A DNA stretch of 14,153 nucleotides from an uncultured Opitutales bacterium (GTDB lineage Bacteria; Verrucomicrobiota; Verrucomicrobiia; Opitutales; Intestinicryptomonadaceae). Location of the stretch: NCBI GenBank assembly GCA_900552245.1, contig URYY01000047.1, forward strand, positions 1 through 14,153. Direction: 5' to 3'. Made by a program: the position numbers and the translations under genes. The notes under the pieces are model-generated. The model searched no databases. It saw only the letters and a list, made by a program, of their open reading frames with translations, and had not been told where the DNA came from. This document shows, one piece after another, positions 7,601 to 13,275 of the stretch; the stretch's first letter is position 1; every line of letters begins with the position of its first letter.

Positions 7601-8105
7601 CGGCCCTTGCTCTTTTTACAAGCTCATCTTTGCTCAAATTCTTAAGATGTGCAACTTCCGACTCTAAAGGCATGGCAAGTATGGCTGAAGTGCAATCAAA
7701 AAGACGCTCCTGATTTAACACAACTCGATGTGAAGTTAAAACCACAGGGAAAGCATCAACTTCAACGGGGCTTGCATATTTTTCAAAACGCTTTAAGGCT
7801 TTTTCAATATCGCCTTTGCGCAGCGACATCTTGAGAGTGTAAGTACTTCGACTATTTAAAATCGCATTTGCGCCTTTTTTGATATCGCCGTAAAATTCGA
7901 GGATAGGCGTCATATTTTTAGAGATACTCACCCAAAACAAATCGCCCGATTTTTTGTATGTAACGGAAACTCCCTTCTGCTTCATCGCAAGATCCAGGCG
8001 CTCCTCATTCGGGAATTTAAAATTAGCCTCGGGCTCTCCGCACATACCGGCAAATCCGGAGAAAATTAAGGCGATAAAAACCAAAACAAAGCAAAATTTT
8101 TTCAT
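4668..8105 (-). CDS. Very large exported Sel1/TPR-like helical repeat protein
   Basis: This 1145-residue protein starts with a signal peptide (MKKFCFVLVFIALIFSGFAG); ATG 8105 is chosen for that reason over a TTG seven codons upstream. A cysteine follows soon after ('GMC'), but M at -1 argues against a lipobox. The first 130 or so residues are mixed alpha/beta and unrecognised. From about 155 on it is almost wholly helical. Clear Sel1-like units lie near 880-920 ('ATHYLTGLGCEKNEKKALEIL'), 1040-1067 ('EALHLLVGAGVEANPEVAAKTL') and 1078-1105 ('CYAYEKGIGVKANPELAAKYF'); a weaker one is near 158-180 ('VKRARAGDQQAIFACF'). The long middle is Lys/Glu/Asp-rich with many 'LxxxF' helices and probably holds degenerate repeats. 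Such solenoids bind partner proteins; no catalytic motif was seen. The gene stands alone, with a TTGACA -35 box upstream. Molecular role unknown. Confidence 0.82.
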   Translation of the reverse strand: MKKFCFVLVFIALIFSGFAGMCGEPEANFKFPNEERLDLAMKQKGVSVTYKKSGDLFWVSISKNMTPILEFYGDIKKGANAILNSRSTYTLKMSLRKGDIEKALKRFEKYASPVEVDAFPVVLTSHRVVLNQERLFDCTSAILAMPLESEVAHLKNLSKDELVKRARAGDQQAIFACFFVMQSPSNSPLESSDLVEIARAILKSDNTLLKMPFLKVIFMLYVMKDDSLLPEIIKGNETCILNSLTSIDADFAAAVYLSLLQSGAPDELLKRYEAFFAELYSFEGIDVLEISSSILYSFNHDFIKKLGENARARKFIADILDYQISLSENPEYSKTQQYYIRDVMQPILLAMNMSDKMLDLDKAGKISKANLKALTLYFYKNRDKFMKNLSPDDEAFIEKRIPELRAEIVKLCEANDFDGVYILFLEYDRWKNAEFKKFILLEFVELPKAMEAFEESKDELGKDFEEEFNKKLSSKFSRDKIILRRLESSISHDLFFELLSKLDDKDTRSALKSFLENKVDLCLKMSYAKGVSKDLLFNSDLRSDPYMFAYAVYSCKTGCLLDKSDKKAVELVKSIKNSPFSDCISTIYRILNGDYTLPNTGMRIKLDKNDEVMKILEDELLAHTNSDIRDKVDILLNRGDEKGAVKALLGMRASKRYFNNYSAFRTLKKLKKYMSREELLQAGEVFKRLKFERDDDTKDKAEFLQNLIDVYHKDYALMFEFLQKNKEFFKPYSLEIMAAFARAGQGTEKDEALSKSLYERVNKEASADEIMYLLERVYPEYKVLQSDNARKSELMNLVLGKDSKSGKVLYYFASELAKDRKNPEKVKKAAELYLKAIDCSDFEESNSAYVYRYFALPEPCYDPKVAFEIASKLTERFDSEEMRERLATHYLTGLGCEKNEKKALEILKDIVRKNPSSMAAVVLAYCKEKGIAGESLKEGEKYELLSNVRDYNLSDAAHSFCSRESRLKNRTPVDRQYAFEMLEYCISKNIYPKDLLWTIYGFRCENRQYTDPEYRDIKVAWQTLMRIKKLDPNSERLKFQEALHLLVGAGVEANPEVAAKTLSEIAESKKDHWQGAALVLCYAYEKGIGVKANPELAAKYFKICTESDVTFTCYGNIIRYAEVMPYDKEWFESFRDRFYNALKSN

Positions 8106-8151
8106 AATAAGCAGAGCCTTTCCCAAATGGGTTTCAAGTTAAGTTCCGCTT

Positions 8152-8182
8152 GTTATGATGTAAAAAAATACAAATTTGTCAA
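8152..8182 (-). promoter_or_regulatory. Candidate promoter of the large repeat-protein gene
   Basis: On the minus strand a perfect TTGACA (8182-8177) is followed by CATAAC (8157-8152, four of six to TATAAT) at a long 19-base spacing. The intervening sequence is T-rich and there is no better -10 at 16-18 bases. It lies in the 106-base gap between the YgjP-like gene and this gene, about 47 bases before the start codon, so the large gene is probably transcribed on its own. Confidence 0.4.
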
Positions 8183-8211
8183 GCCTTCAATATGTATTCA
8201 AATATAAAATA

Positions 8212-8937
8212 TCATCTTTCAAGCGCAAATACCTCGCCGCCCTCACGACTGAGGAGCCTGTCCAACTTTTTTGCGTTTGGAAGCAGCCGGTTTAGATGTA
8301 TCCAAAACGACACTGAGTGGTCCATGAACATCTCGTGGGCGTATTCGTGCAAAATTATATATTTTTGAAATTCAGGCTTTAGTAAGACTATGCGCCAGTT
8401 GAAGGAAAGAGTATCCATAGTCGAGCGCGACGCCCACCTGCCGCGCTGGTTTCGCACCGAGATTTTGCGCTTCTGCAAGCCGCACTCCGATGCTATCGCC
8501 CCGACGCTTATCTCCAAAGACTCCCTTGCAAACTTCATAAAAAGCTCAAAGAAAGATTCTCTATTTCTATATGCAAATACTATTTCGCCGCGCTCAGAGT
8601 CCTTAACAAAAAAATCGCTTGTTTTGGACTCCATAAAAATCACCCTCAAGGCCTTGCCCGCCTCAAACACATAGGGATTCTCCCGCAAATATTCAAGCAG
8701 AGAGCGCCTAGGCTTTAGATTGCGCGTCTGCTCAAATATCCACGCCGACTGCGACTTCACAAAGGCCCTGCACTCTCCAAGCCCAACATAAGTCGGCGCC
8801 GATAGGCTTAGCAAACCCACATCTTTCACGCGCAAGGTAAGACCGCGCAGGCCAACTCGAAAGCTTATCTTCAATTCAAACTCCCTGCTTTCGAGAGCGT
8901 CCGCAAGCTCTATTACCTCGCTGTGGCTGCCCCTCAC
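8212..8937 (-). CDS. YgjP-type zinc metallopeptidase-like protein (M48-related, DUF45)
   Basis: This 241-residue cytoplasmic protein has the family arrangement: a variable beta-rich N-terminal half, then 'RGRWASRSTMDTLSFNWRIVLL' (about 165-186), then the zinc-site helix HEYAH (H197, E198, H201) and 'DHSVSFW' with H207. The usual family text is RWGSC...HELxH...H...FW, so the metal ligands and the catalytic glutamate are kept, while the G and C of the RWGSC motif read A and R here. Members are called metal-dependent hydrolases or SprT-like; a substrate is not known. Translation starts at GTG 8937, one base after the mazG stop (TAA-G-GTG), with GAGG at the end of mazG serving as ribosome binding site, so the two are almost surely one operon. 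Length is normal for the family. Confidence 0.85.
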   Translation of the reverse strand: MRGSHSEVIELADALESREFELKISFRVGLRGLTLRVKDVGLLSLSAPTYVGLGECRAFVKSQSAWIFEQTRNLKPRRSLLEYLRENPYVFEAGKALRVIFMESKTSDFFVKDSERGEIVFAYRNRESFFELFMKFARESLEISVGAIASECGLQKRKISVRNQRGRWASRSTMDTLSFNWRIVLLKPEFQKYIILHEYAHEMFMDHSVSFWIHLNRLLPNAKKLDRLLSREGGEVFALER

Positions 8938-8952
8938 CTTACTTTACCTCGG
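8938..8952 (-). promoter_or_regulatory. Ribosome binding site for the YgjP-like gene inside mazG
   Basis: On the minus strand GAGG lies within the last codons of mazG, nine bases before the GTG start at 8937. It is the clearest Shine-Dalgarno match in the window and decides the GTG start. It implies translational coupling to mazG. Confidence 0.6.
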
Positions 8953-9568
8953 TCTTTTCTCGCAAATATTTGAGGTAGTCGCGCAAAGCTCCCTCGGGCT
9001 CAACTCCAAGAGGCCTAAACTTAGACACAATTTCATACAGCGCCTTGCCGCACTCGCGCTCCGGAGAATCTGCATTAAATTCGCTTGCAGCCCTGCTTTC
9101 CGCCTCTTTATCTATGTGCTTTGCCACGTCCCTCGCCTTCCTTAGCGCCGACAATTCATGCGGCAGATTCTCCCAGAAATTCGCTGATTTGGGCCTGCTC
9201 TTTTTTTCCTTTGCCTTAACTGCAGACCAAATTTCTACAACATCGTCGGCATCTTTTACCTTTACTCCAGAAAATACGTGCGGATGGCGGCGCACAAGCT
9301 TGTCGGCAAGCTCTCCCGCAACATCGTCAAAATTAAACTTGCCCTCCTCCGACGCCATCTCGGCATGCAGCATTACATGCATCAGAATGTCGCCGAGCTC
9401 CTCCTTCATGTTTTCGTAGTTTTTGACATCAACTGCGTCGAGAAACTCCGCGGCCTCCTCCAAAAGGTTCCCGCGTATGGAATCGTGAGTCTGAGCCCTG
9501 TCCCAGGGGCAGCCGTCGGGCGCGCGCAACTTCTTTATTATTTCCAAAAGTCTATCTATATTTTTCAT
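8939..9568 (-). CDS. mazG: MazG-family nucleoside triphosphate pyrophosphohydrolase
   Basis: This 209-residue protein should hydrolyse (d)NTPs to NMPs plus pyrophosphate in the cytoplasm, a house-cleaning activity against non-canonical nucleotides that in E. coli also affects ppGpp. The family features are plain: 'GCPWDRAQTHDS' (19-30), the magnesium-binding EExxE...ExxD motif (E37, E38, E41, E57, D60) and 'KLVRRHPHVF' (90-99). A second-half segment, 'ALYEIVSKFRPLGVEPEGALR', resembles the C-terminal MazG repeat. It is about 50 residues shorter than the 263-residue E. coli protein, mainly through a shorter second half. ATG 9568 begins at the usual place for the family and lacks a Shine-Dalgarno. 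It is the first gene of a two-gene unit with the YgjP-like gene and is divergent from secA. Confidence 0.93.
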   Translation of the reverse strand: MKNIDRLLEIIKKLRAPDGCPWDRAQTHDSIRGNLLEEAAEFLDAVDVKNYENMKEELGDILMHVMLHAEMASEEGKFNFDDVAGELADKLVRRHPHVFSGVKVKDADDVVEIWSAVKAKEKKSRPKSANFWENLPHELSALRKARDVAKHIDKEAESRAASEFNADSPERECGKALYEIVSKFRPLGVEPEGALRDYLKYLREKTEVK

Positions 9569-9845
9569 ATTTAAAATTTAGCTTAAAAAAAGCACGATTT
9601 GCACCGCTTGTCAAAAAATTTAAAGCCAAAGAAGCTAGCACCCCAAACACTGGAACTTGCAAAAATTGCCTTTTAATTGATTTATCCAAGCAAGCAAATT
9701 TGATTTGTAAAACACTCGGAAGCTTACCCGTCTCTTTGCTATTTTTTTGTTGAATGGAAGCCTGTTTTTCAATTCTATATATGCGGTTATTTTTATGCGC
9801 ACTATTTTGCGCAAATAAATAAAAGCTTTTTAATTTAGATAAAAT
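9569..9845. promoter_or_regulatory. Divergent mazG/secA intergenic control region
   Basis: This spacer of 277 bases should hold both promoters. For mazG there is a perfect TTGACA on the minus strand (9614-9609), but no good -10 at normal spacing; the sequence there is a T-run. For secA, TTGAAT (9750-9755) precedes an AT-rich TCTATATAT stretch (9774-9782) at a loose 18-20-base spacing. A small hairpin, TGCGC (9796-9800) with GCGCA (9809-9813), would lie in the secA leader. I see no secM-like leader peptide gene and no known riboswitch. Confidence 0.4.
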
Positions 9846-12626
9846 ATGGCCTCTATTCTTACAAAACTTTTCGGCGGTTACAAATACGGGCGCTTTTACG
9901 CGGCTGCAAAAAGGACGCTCGCACGCATAAATAAAATCGAAAAACAATATCAGAGCTTGGCGGATTCCGATCTGCCAAAGAAAACCGAGGAATTTTCAAA
10001 GCGGGCAATCGGCGGAGAGTCTCTAGATTCCCTCTTGCCGGAAGCCTTCGCGCTCGTAAAAAATGCCGCAAGGAGAATGTGCGGCAAAAGCTACGAGGTT
10101 TTCGGGAATCCGCAAGTCTGGAATATGGTTCCATACGATGTGCAGATTATGGGCGCTATAGCCCTGCACAAGGGCATGGTTGCAGAAATTGCAACCGGCG
10201 AGGGAAAGACGCTCATAGCAACTCTCTGCCTATATCTAAACGCCCTGACCCACGAGGGCTGCCACGTTGCGACCGTAAACGAATACCTCGCTATGCGCGA
10301 CGCCCAGTGGATGGGCGCCCTATTTAATACTCTTGGACTTACTTGCGCCTACGTTATAGCCTCTCAAGACCGCGAGCAAAAAAAGCAGGCCTACATGGCC
10401 GATATAGTATATTCCACCGCAAGCGAACTCGGCTTTGACTATCTGCGAGACAACTCAATGTCTTACAGAAAGTCCGACCAAGTTCAGAGAGACTTTAACT
10501 TCTGCCTTGTTGACGAGGCAGACTCAATCTTAATAGACGAGGCGAGAACTCCCCTCATAATATCCGGAAGCGACGAAAGCGAGGGAGAGTCTCCGTACCA
10601 AGACTTGCTTGCGCCTGTCGAAAATATGGTAAAAAGCCAAAAGAAACTCGCGAGCGAAAAGGCAGACTCCGTACTTAGAAAGTTGAAAAAAGGCTCGGCC
10701 TTGGACGACGAAATGCTAACTGAAATATGGCTAGTTAAAAAAGCTATGCCGCGAAATAAGATTTTGCGCCAAATTCTCGATATGAATAAAAACGCAAAAT
10801 CCTTTGCTGACTTTGAGCTGAAGATGTCGGCCGACTACAATGCAAACAAAGCCTACAAGCTAAAGGAAACCCTCTACTACACTGTCGACGAAAAGAAGCA
10901 GCAGGTGGATATAACCGAAATGGGAAGAAAGTTTCTAAGCCCTAGCGACGACGCCTTCGTGCTGCCCAATTTTGATGAGATGATGATGAAAGTCGACGCC
11001 CAGCATTTGGGCAAGCTTGAGGCAAATCAGAGAAAGCAAGCCCTCAGGCAGTCGTACTCAAAAAAGGCCGAATACATACACGCCCTCACCCAGCTTTTGA
11101 AGGCCTATGTGCTCTTTGAGCGCGATGTCGAATACATAATAAGAAATAACAAAATAGAGATTATAGATAAAAATACGGGTCGCGTAATGGAGGGCAGGCG
11201 CTGGAGCGAGGGCTTGCACCAAGCGGTTGAAGCTAAGGAGAGAGTTGAAGTTGAGCCCGAAAACAGAACATACGCCACAATAAGCATACAAAATTACTTC
11301 AGGCTCTACAAGAAGCTCGCGGGAATGACGGGAACTGCCGAGAGCGCCGCCGAGGAATTTGCAGACATCTACAAGATGAACGTAATGGCAATTCCGACTA
11401 ACAAGCCCTGCAGGCGTTTCGACTTTCCGGATTTAGTATTTAAGACAAAGCGCGAAAAATACGCAGCCTGCGCCGAAAAAATAAGAGAGGCAAACGCAAA
11501 GGGCCAGCCGGTATTGGTCGGAACCTCATCGGTGGAGGATTCTGAATTGCTATCGAGGCTACTGAAGTTAAAGGGGATAAGACACACTGTATTAAACGCA
11601 AAAAACGACGCCGTAGAAGCTGAAATTGTGGCAAAGGCCGGCAGCAAGTCGGCAGTAACAATATCCACAAATATGGCGGGGCGCGGAACCGACATAAAGC
11701 TTGCAGACGGAGTTGAAGATCTGGGAGGCTTGCTCGTGCTTTCAACAGAGCACCACGAGTCTAAGCGTGTCGATAGGCAGCTGCAGGGCCGCTGCGCCAG
11801 ACAGGGCGATAAGGGGCAATCGCTTTTTATCGTATCGCTTGAAGACGATATATTCAGGCTCCATGCCGACACGTCATTTCTCGCAAAAGTTTTAAAGACA
11901 AAGCACAAAGACAATTTTGCGCTGAGCCACCCGATTTTTTCGCACATAGTTGAAAAGGCGCAAAAGAAGATGGAGAGCGAAAATTTCAGCATAAGAAAGC
12001 AGCTGCTTGAGTTTGACAACGTCTCAAATACTCACCGCGAGGTAATTTACGCCATGCGCAATAAAATTCTATCCGAAGATTCAAACCGCGACATACTTGA
12101 AAATATGATACGCGAAAACACCTCTGAAAAGCTTGCGCAAATTCTCGATTCCTCAGCTTTTGCAACTGAAGCAGACGCCCAAAACATACTGGATATATTT
12201 GCTCAGTACTACCCAATAAGCCTAAGCGTTAAAGATTTGAAGGGCTTAAAAGTCGGCAAAATTGCCGAGATTCTAAATGCGGAAATCCTGAAATTAATAG
12301 AGCAAAAGACGCAAATAGAAACTCCTGAATTTGAGAATATGATAGAAAAGTCTCTGCTCTTAAATTCCGTCGACGACAACTGGCGCGACCACCTCACGCG
12401 ACTCGAGGATTTGCAGGAGGCCATATTCCTCAGAAGCTACGGCCAGAAAAACCCCGTTTACGAATATAAAATCGAGGCCTTTAAATCTTTCGAGCAGCTG
12501 ATGTCCGACATAAGAGAGAGCGTCTGCTCTGCCGTTTTAAAAGTTTTTGCAAATAGAGACAGCGCCGGGGAATTTATGCAAAAGATAAGGGCGGGAGCTT
12601 CTGAAAAATCGGTGAGAGTCATTTAG
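9846..12626 (+). CDS. secA: Protein translocase ATPase SecA
   Basis: SecA drives preproteins through SecYEG using ATP; it works in the cytoplasm and at the inner membrane. Over 926 residues the motifs run in order: Walker A 'ATGEGKT' (K121), DEAD box 'VDEADSILIDEARTP' (D223-D226, where most SecAs have DEVD), 'GMTGTA', 'TNMAGRGTDI', 'LSTEHHESKRVDRQLQGRCARQGD' (Q645, R649 and R652 kept), 'LLEFDNVSNTHREVIY', then 'DNWRDHLTRLEDL' and 'LRSYGQKNPVYEYK' of the helical scaffold. Residues 242-342 are roughly 50-60 longer than in E. coli, an insertion I associate with Bacteroidota and PVC SecA. The protein ends 'FMQKIRAGASEKSVRVI' with no CxC...C(H/C) zinc tail, so SecB binding by that tail is not expected. 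ATG 9846 gives the standard N-terminus; no Shine-Dalgarno. A DUF2062 gene follows after 34 bases. Confidence 0.96.
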   Translation: MASILTKLFGGYKYGRFYAAAKRTLARINKIEKQYQSLADSDLPKKTEEFSKRAIGGESLDSLLPEAFALVKNAARRMCGKSYEVFGNPQVWNMVPYDVQIMGAIALHKGMVAEIATGEGKTLIATLCLYLNALTHEGCHVATVNEYLAMRDAQWMGALFNTLGLTCAYVIASQDREQKKQAYMADIVYSTASELGFDYLRDNSMSYRKSDQVQRDFNFCLVDEADSILIDEARTPLIISGSDESEGESPYQDLLAPVENMVKSQKKLASEKADSVLRKLKKGSALDDEMLTEIWLVKKAMPRNKILRQILDMNKNAKSFADFELKMSADYNANKAYKLKETLYYTVDEKKQQVDITEMGRKFLSPSDDAFVLPNFDEMMMKVDAQHLGKLEANQRKQALRQSYSKKAEYIHALTQLLKAYVLFERDVEYIIRNNKIEIIDKNTGRVMEGRRWSEGLHQAVEAKERVEVEPENRTYATISIQNYFRLYKKLAGMTGTAESAAEEFADIYKMNVMAIPTNKPCRRFDFPDLVFKTKREKYAACAEKIREANAKGQPVLVGTSSVEDSELLSRLLKLKGIRHTVLNAKNDAVEAEIVAKAGSKSAVTISTNMAGRGTDIKLADGVEDLGGLLVLSTEHHESKRVDRQLQGRCARQGDKGQSLFIVSLEDDIFRLHADTSFLAKVLKTKHKDNFALSHPIFSHIVEKAQKKMESENFSIRKQLLEFDNVSNTHREVIYAMRNKILSEDSNRDILENMIRENTSEKLAQILDSSAFATEADAQNILDIFAQYYPISLSVKDLKGLKVGKIAEILNAEILKLIEQKTQIETPEFENMIEKSLLLNSVDDNWRDHLTRLEDLQEAIFLRSYGQKNPVYEYKIEAFKSFEQLMSDIRESVCSAVLKVFANRDSAGEFMQKIRAGASEKSVRVI

Positions 12627-12660
12627 TAGCGGCGCGATTCTTGCGATATACGAAAGTTAA

Positions 12661-13188
12661 ATGAAGAAATTTTTGTCAGACTGGTGGGTGAAAATTGAAG
12701 CTCCGTTTAAGGCGGACAATTTGTCGCCAAATTACCTTGCAATAAGCGTATCGCTAGGAATTGCTGTGGGGCTTATGCCCATCTGGGGGCAGGCGTATTT
12801 CTGCTTTATATTTTGGGCCGTTTTTAAGCGCTTTGAAAAATTGCGCTTTAACCTCGTGCTATCCTGCGCGTGCACCTTTATATCAAATCCGCTCACAACG
12901 CCCTTTATGACCTTTGGCTACTACGTGCTAGGCAACATTTGTCTTATGCAAAAGAGCCTGACTTTCGGAGAATTTATAACTCAGGCAAAAGACATAGTAG
13001 ATTCCACCTCAACTTTCACCATAAAGTTGCGAGAGGGCTTCGACTTTGCCTTTGGAGACGTCGGCCTTCCGATAGCCATAGGCTATGTTATAGCGGCCGC
13101 AATAGCAGCTCCCTTAAGCTACATAGTTTCATACAAAATTGCGCTCATTTATAAAAAGAGGAATGCCAAGCGAATCGCAAACAGCTGA
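12661..13188 (+). CDS. DUF2062 integral membrane protein
   Basis: This 175-residue protein has the DUF2062 pattern: 'SPNYLAISVSLGIAVGLMPIWG' (22-43), a second hydrophobic segment, and the diagnostic 'ISNPLTTP' (74-81) followed by 'FMTFGYYVLG'. A charged loop (about 95-130) leads to a last membrane span, 'VGLPIAIGYVIAAAIAAPLSYIVSY' (about 134-158), and a basic tail, KKRNAKR, likely cytoplasmic. I expect three or four membrane segments. The family has no established biochemical function; in other genomes it occurs alone or fused to glycosyltransferases. It begins 34 bases after secA on the same strand with no terminator visible between, so it is probably read through from secA. A functional link to export is not implied by that alone. 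Confidence 0.85.
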   Translation: MKKFLSDWWVKIEAPFKADNLSPNYLAISVSLGIAVGLMPIWGQAYFCFIFWAVFKRFEKLRFNLVLSCACTFISNPLTTPFMTFGYYVLGNICLMQKSLTFGEFITQAKDIVDSTSTFTIKLREGFDFAFGDVGLPIAIGYVIAAAIAAPLSYIVSYKIALIYKKRNAKRIANS

Positions 13189-13208
13189 TTCAAACTACGC
13201 AATTTGAA
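13189..13208. repeat. Inverted repeat TTCAAA-N8-TTTGAA before the antiporter promoter
   Basis: The six-base arms (13189-13194 and 13203-13208) are perfect. The repeat starts directly after the stop codon of the DUF2062 gene and ends next to the -35 box of the antiporter promoter. It could be an operator or a weak AT-rich hairpin; chance is also possible. Confidence 0.25.
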
Positions 13209-13210
13209 CT

Positions 13211-13239
13211 TTGCCCGTAAATTTATATTCATATATACT
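13211..13239 (+). promoter_or_regulatory. Promoter of the antiporter gene
   Basis: TTGCCC (13211-13216, four of six) and TATACT (13234-13239, five of six) are separated by exactly 17 bases, the best sigma70-like promoter in the window. Transcription would start near 13246, about 30 bases before the ATG. An inverted repeat TTCAAA-N8-TTTGAA (13189-13208) ends two bases before the -35 box. Confidence 0.5.
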
Positions 13240-13275
13240 TGTAATTCCCGAGCGAAACAATAGATTCGGCACAAA

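Noticed and set aside
9796..9813. SecM-like arrest or riboswitch control in the secA leader
   Set aside because: Only a five-pair hairpin is present; no leader peptide with an arrest motif and no known aptamer is seen.
9552..9947. Minus-strand frame of 131 codons across the mazG/secA spacer
   Set aside because: It overlaps both the secA start and the mazG start in the wrong frame, has no family motif, and is Lys/Phe-rich as expected from AT-rich non-coding DNA.
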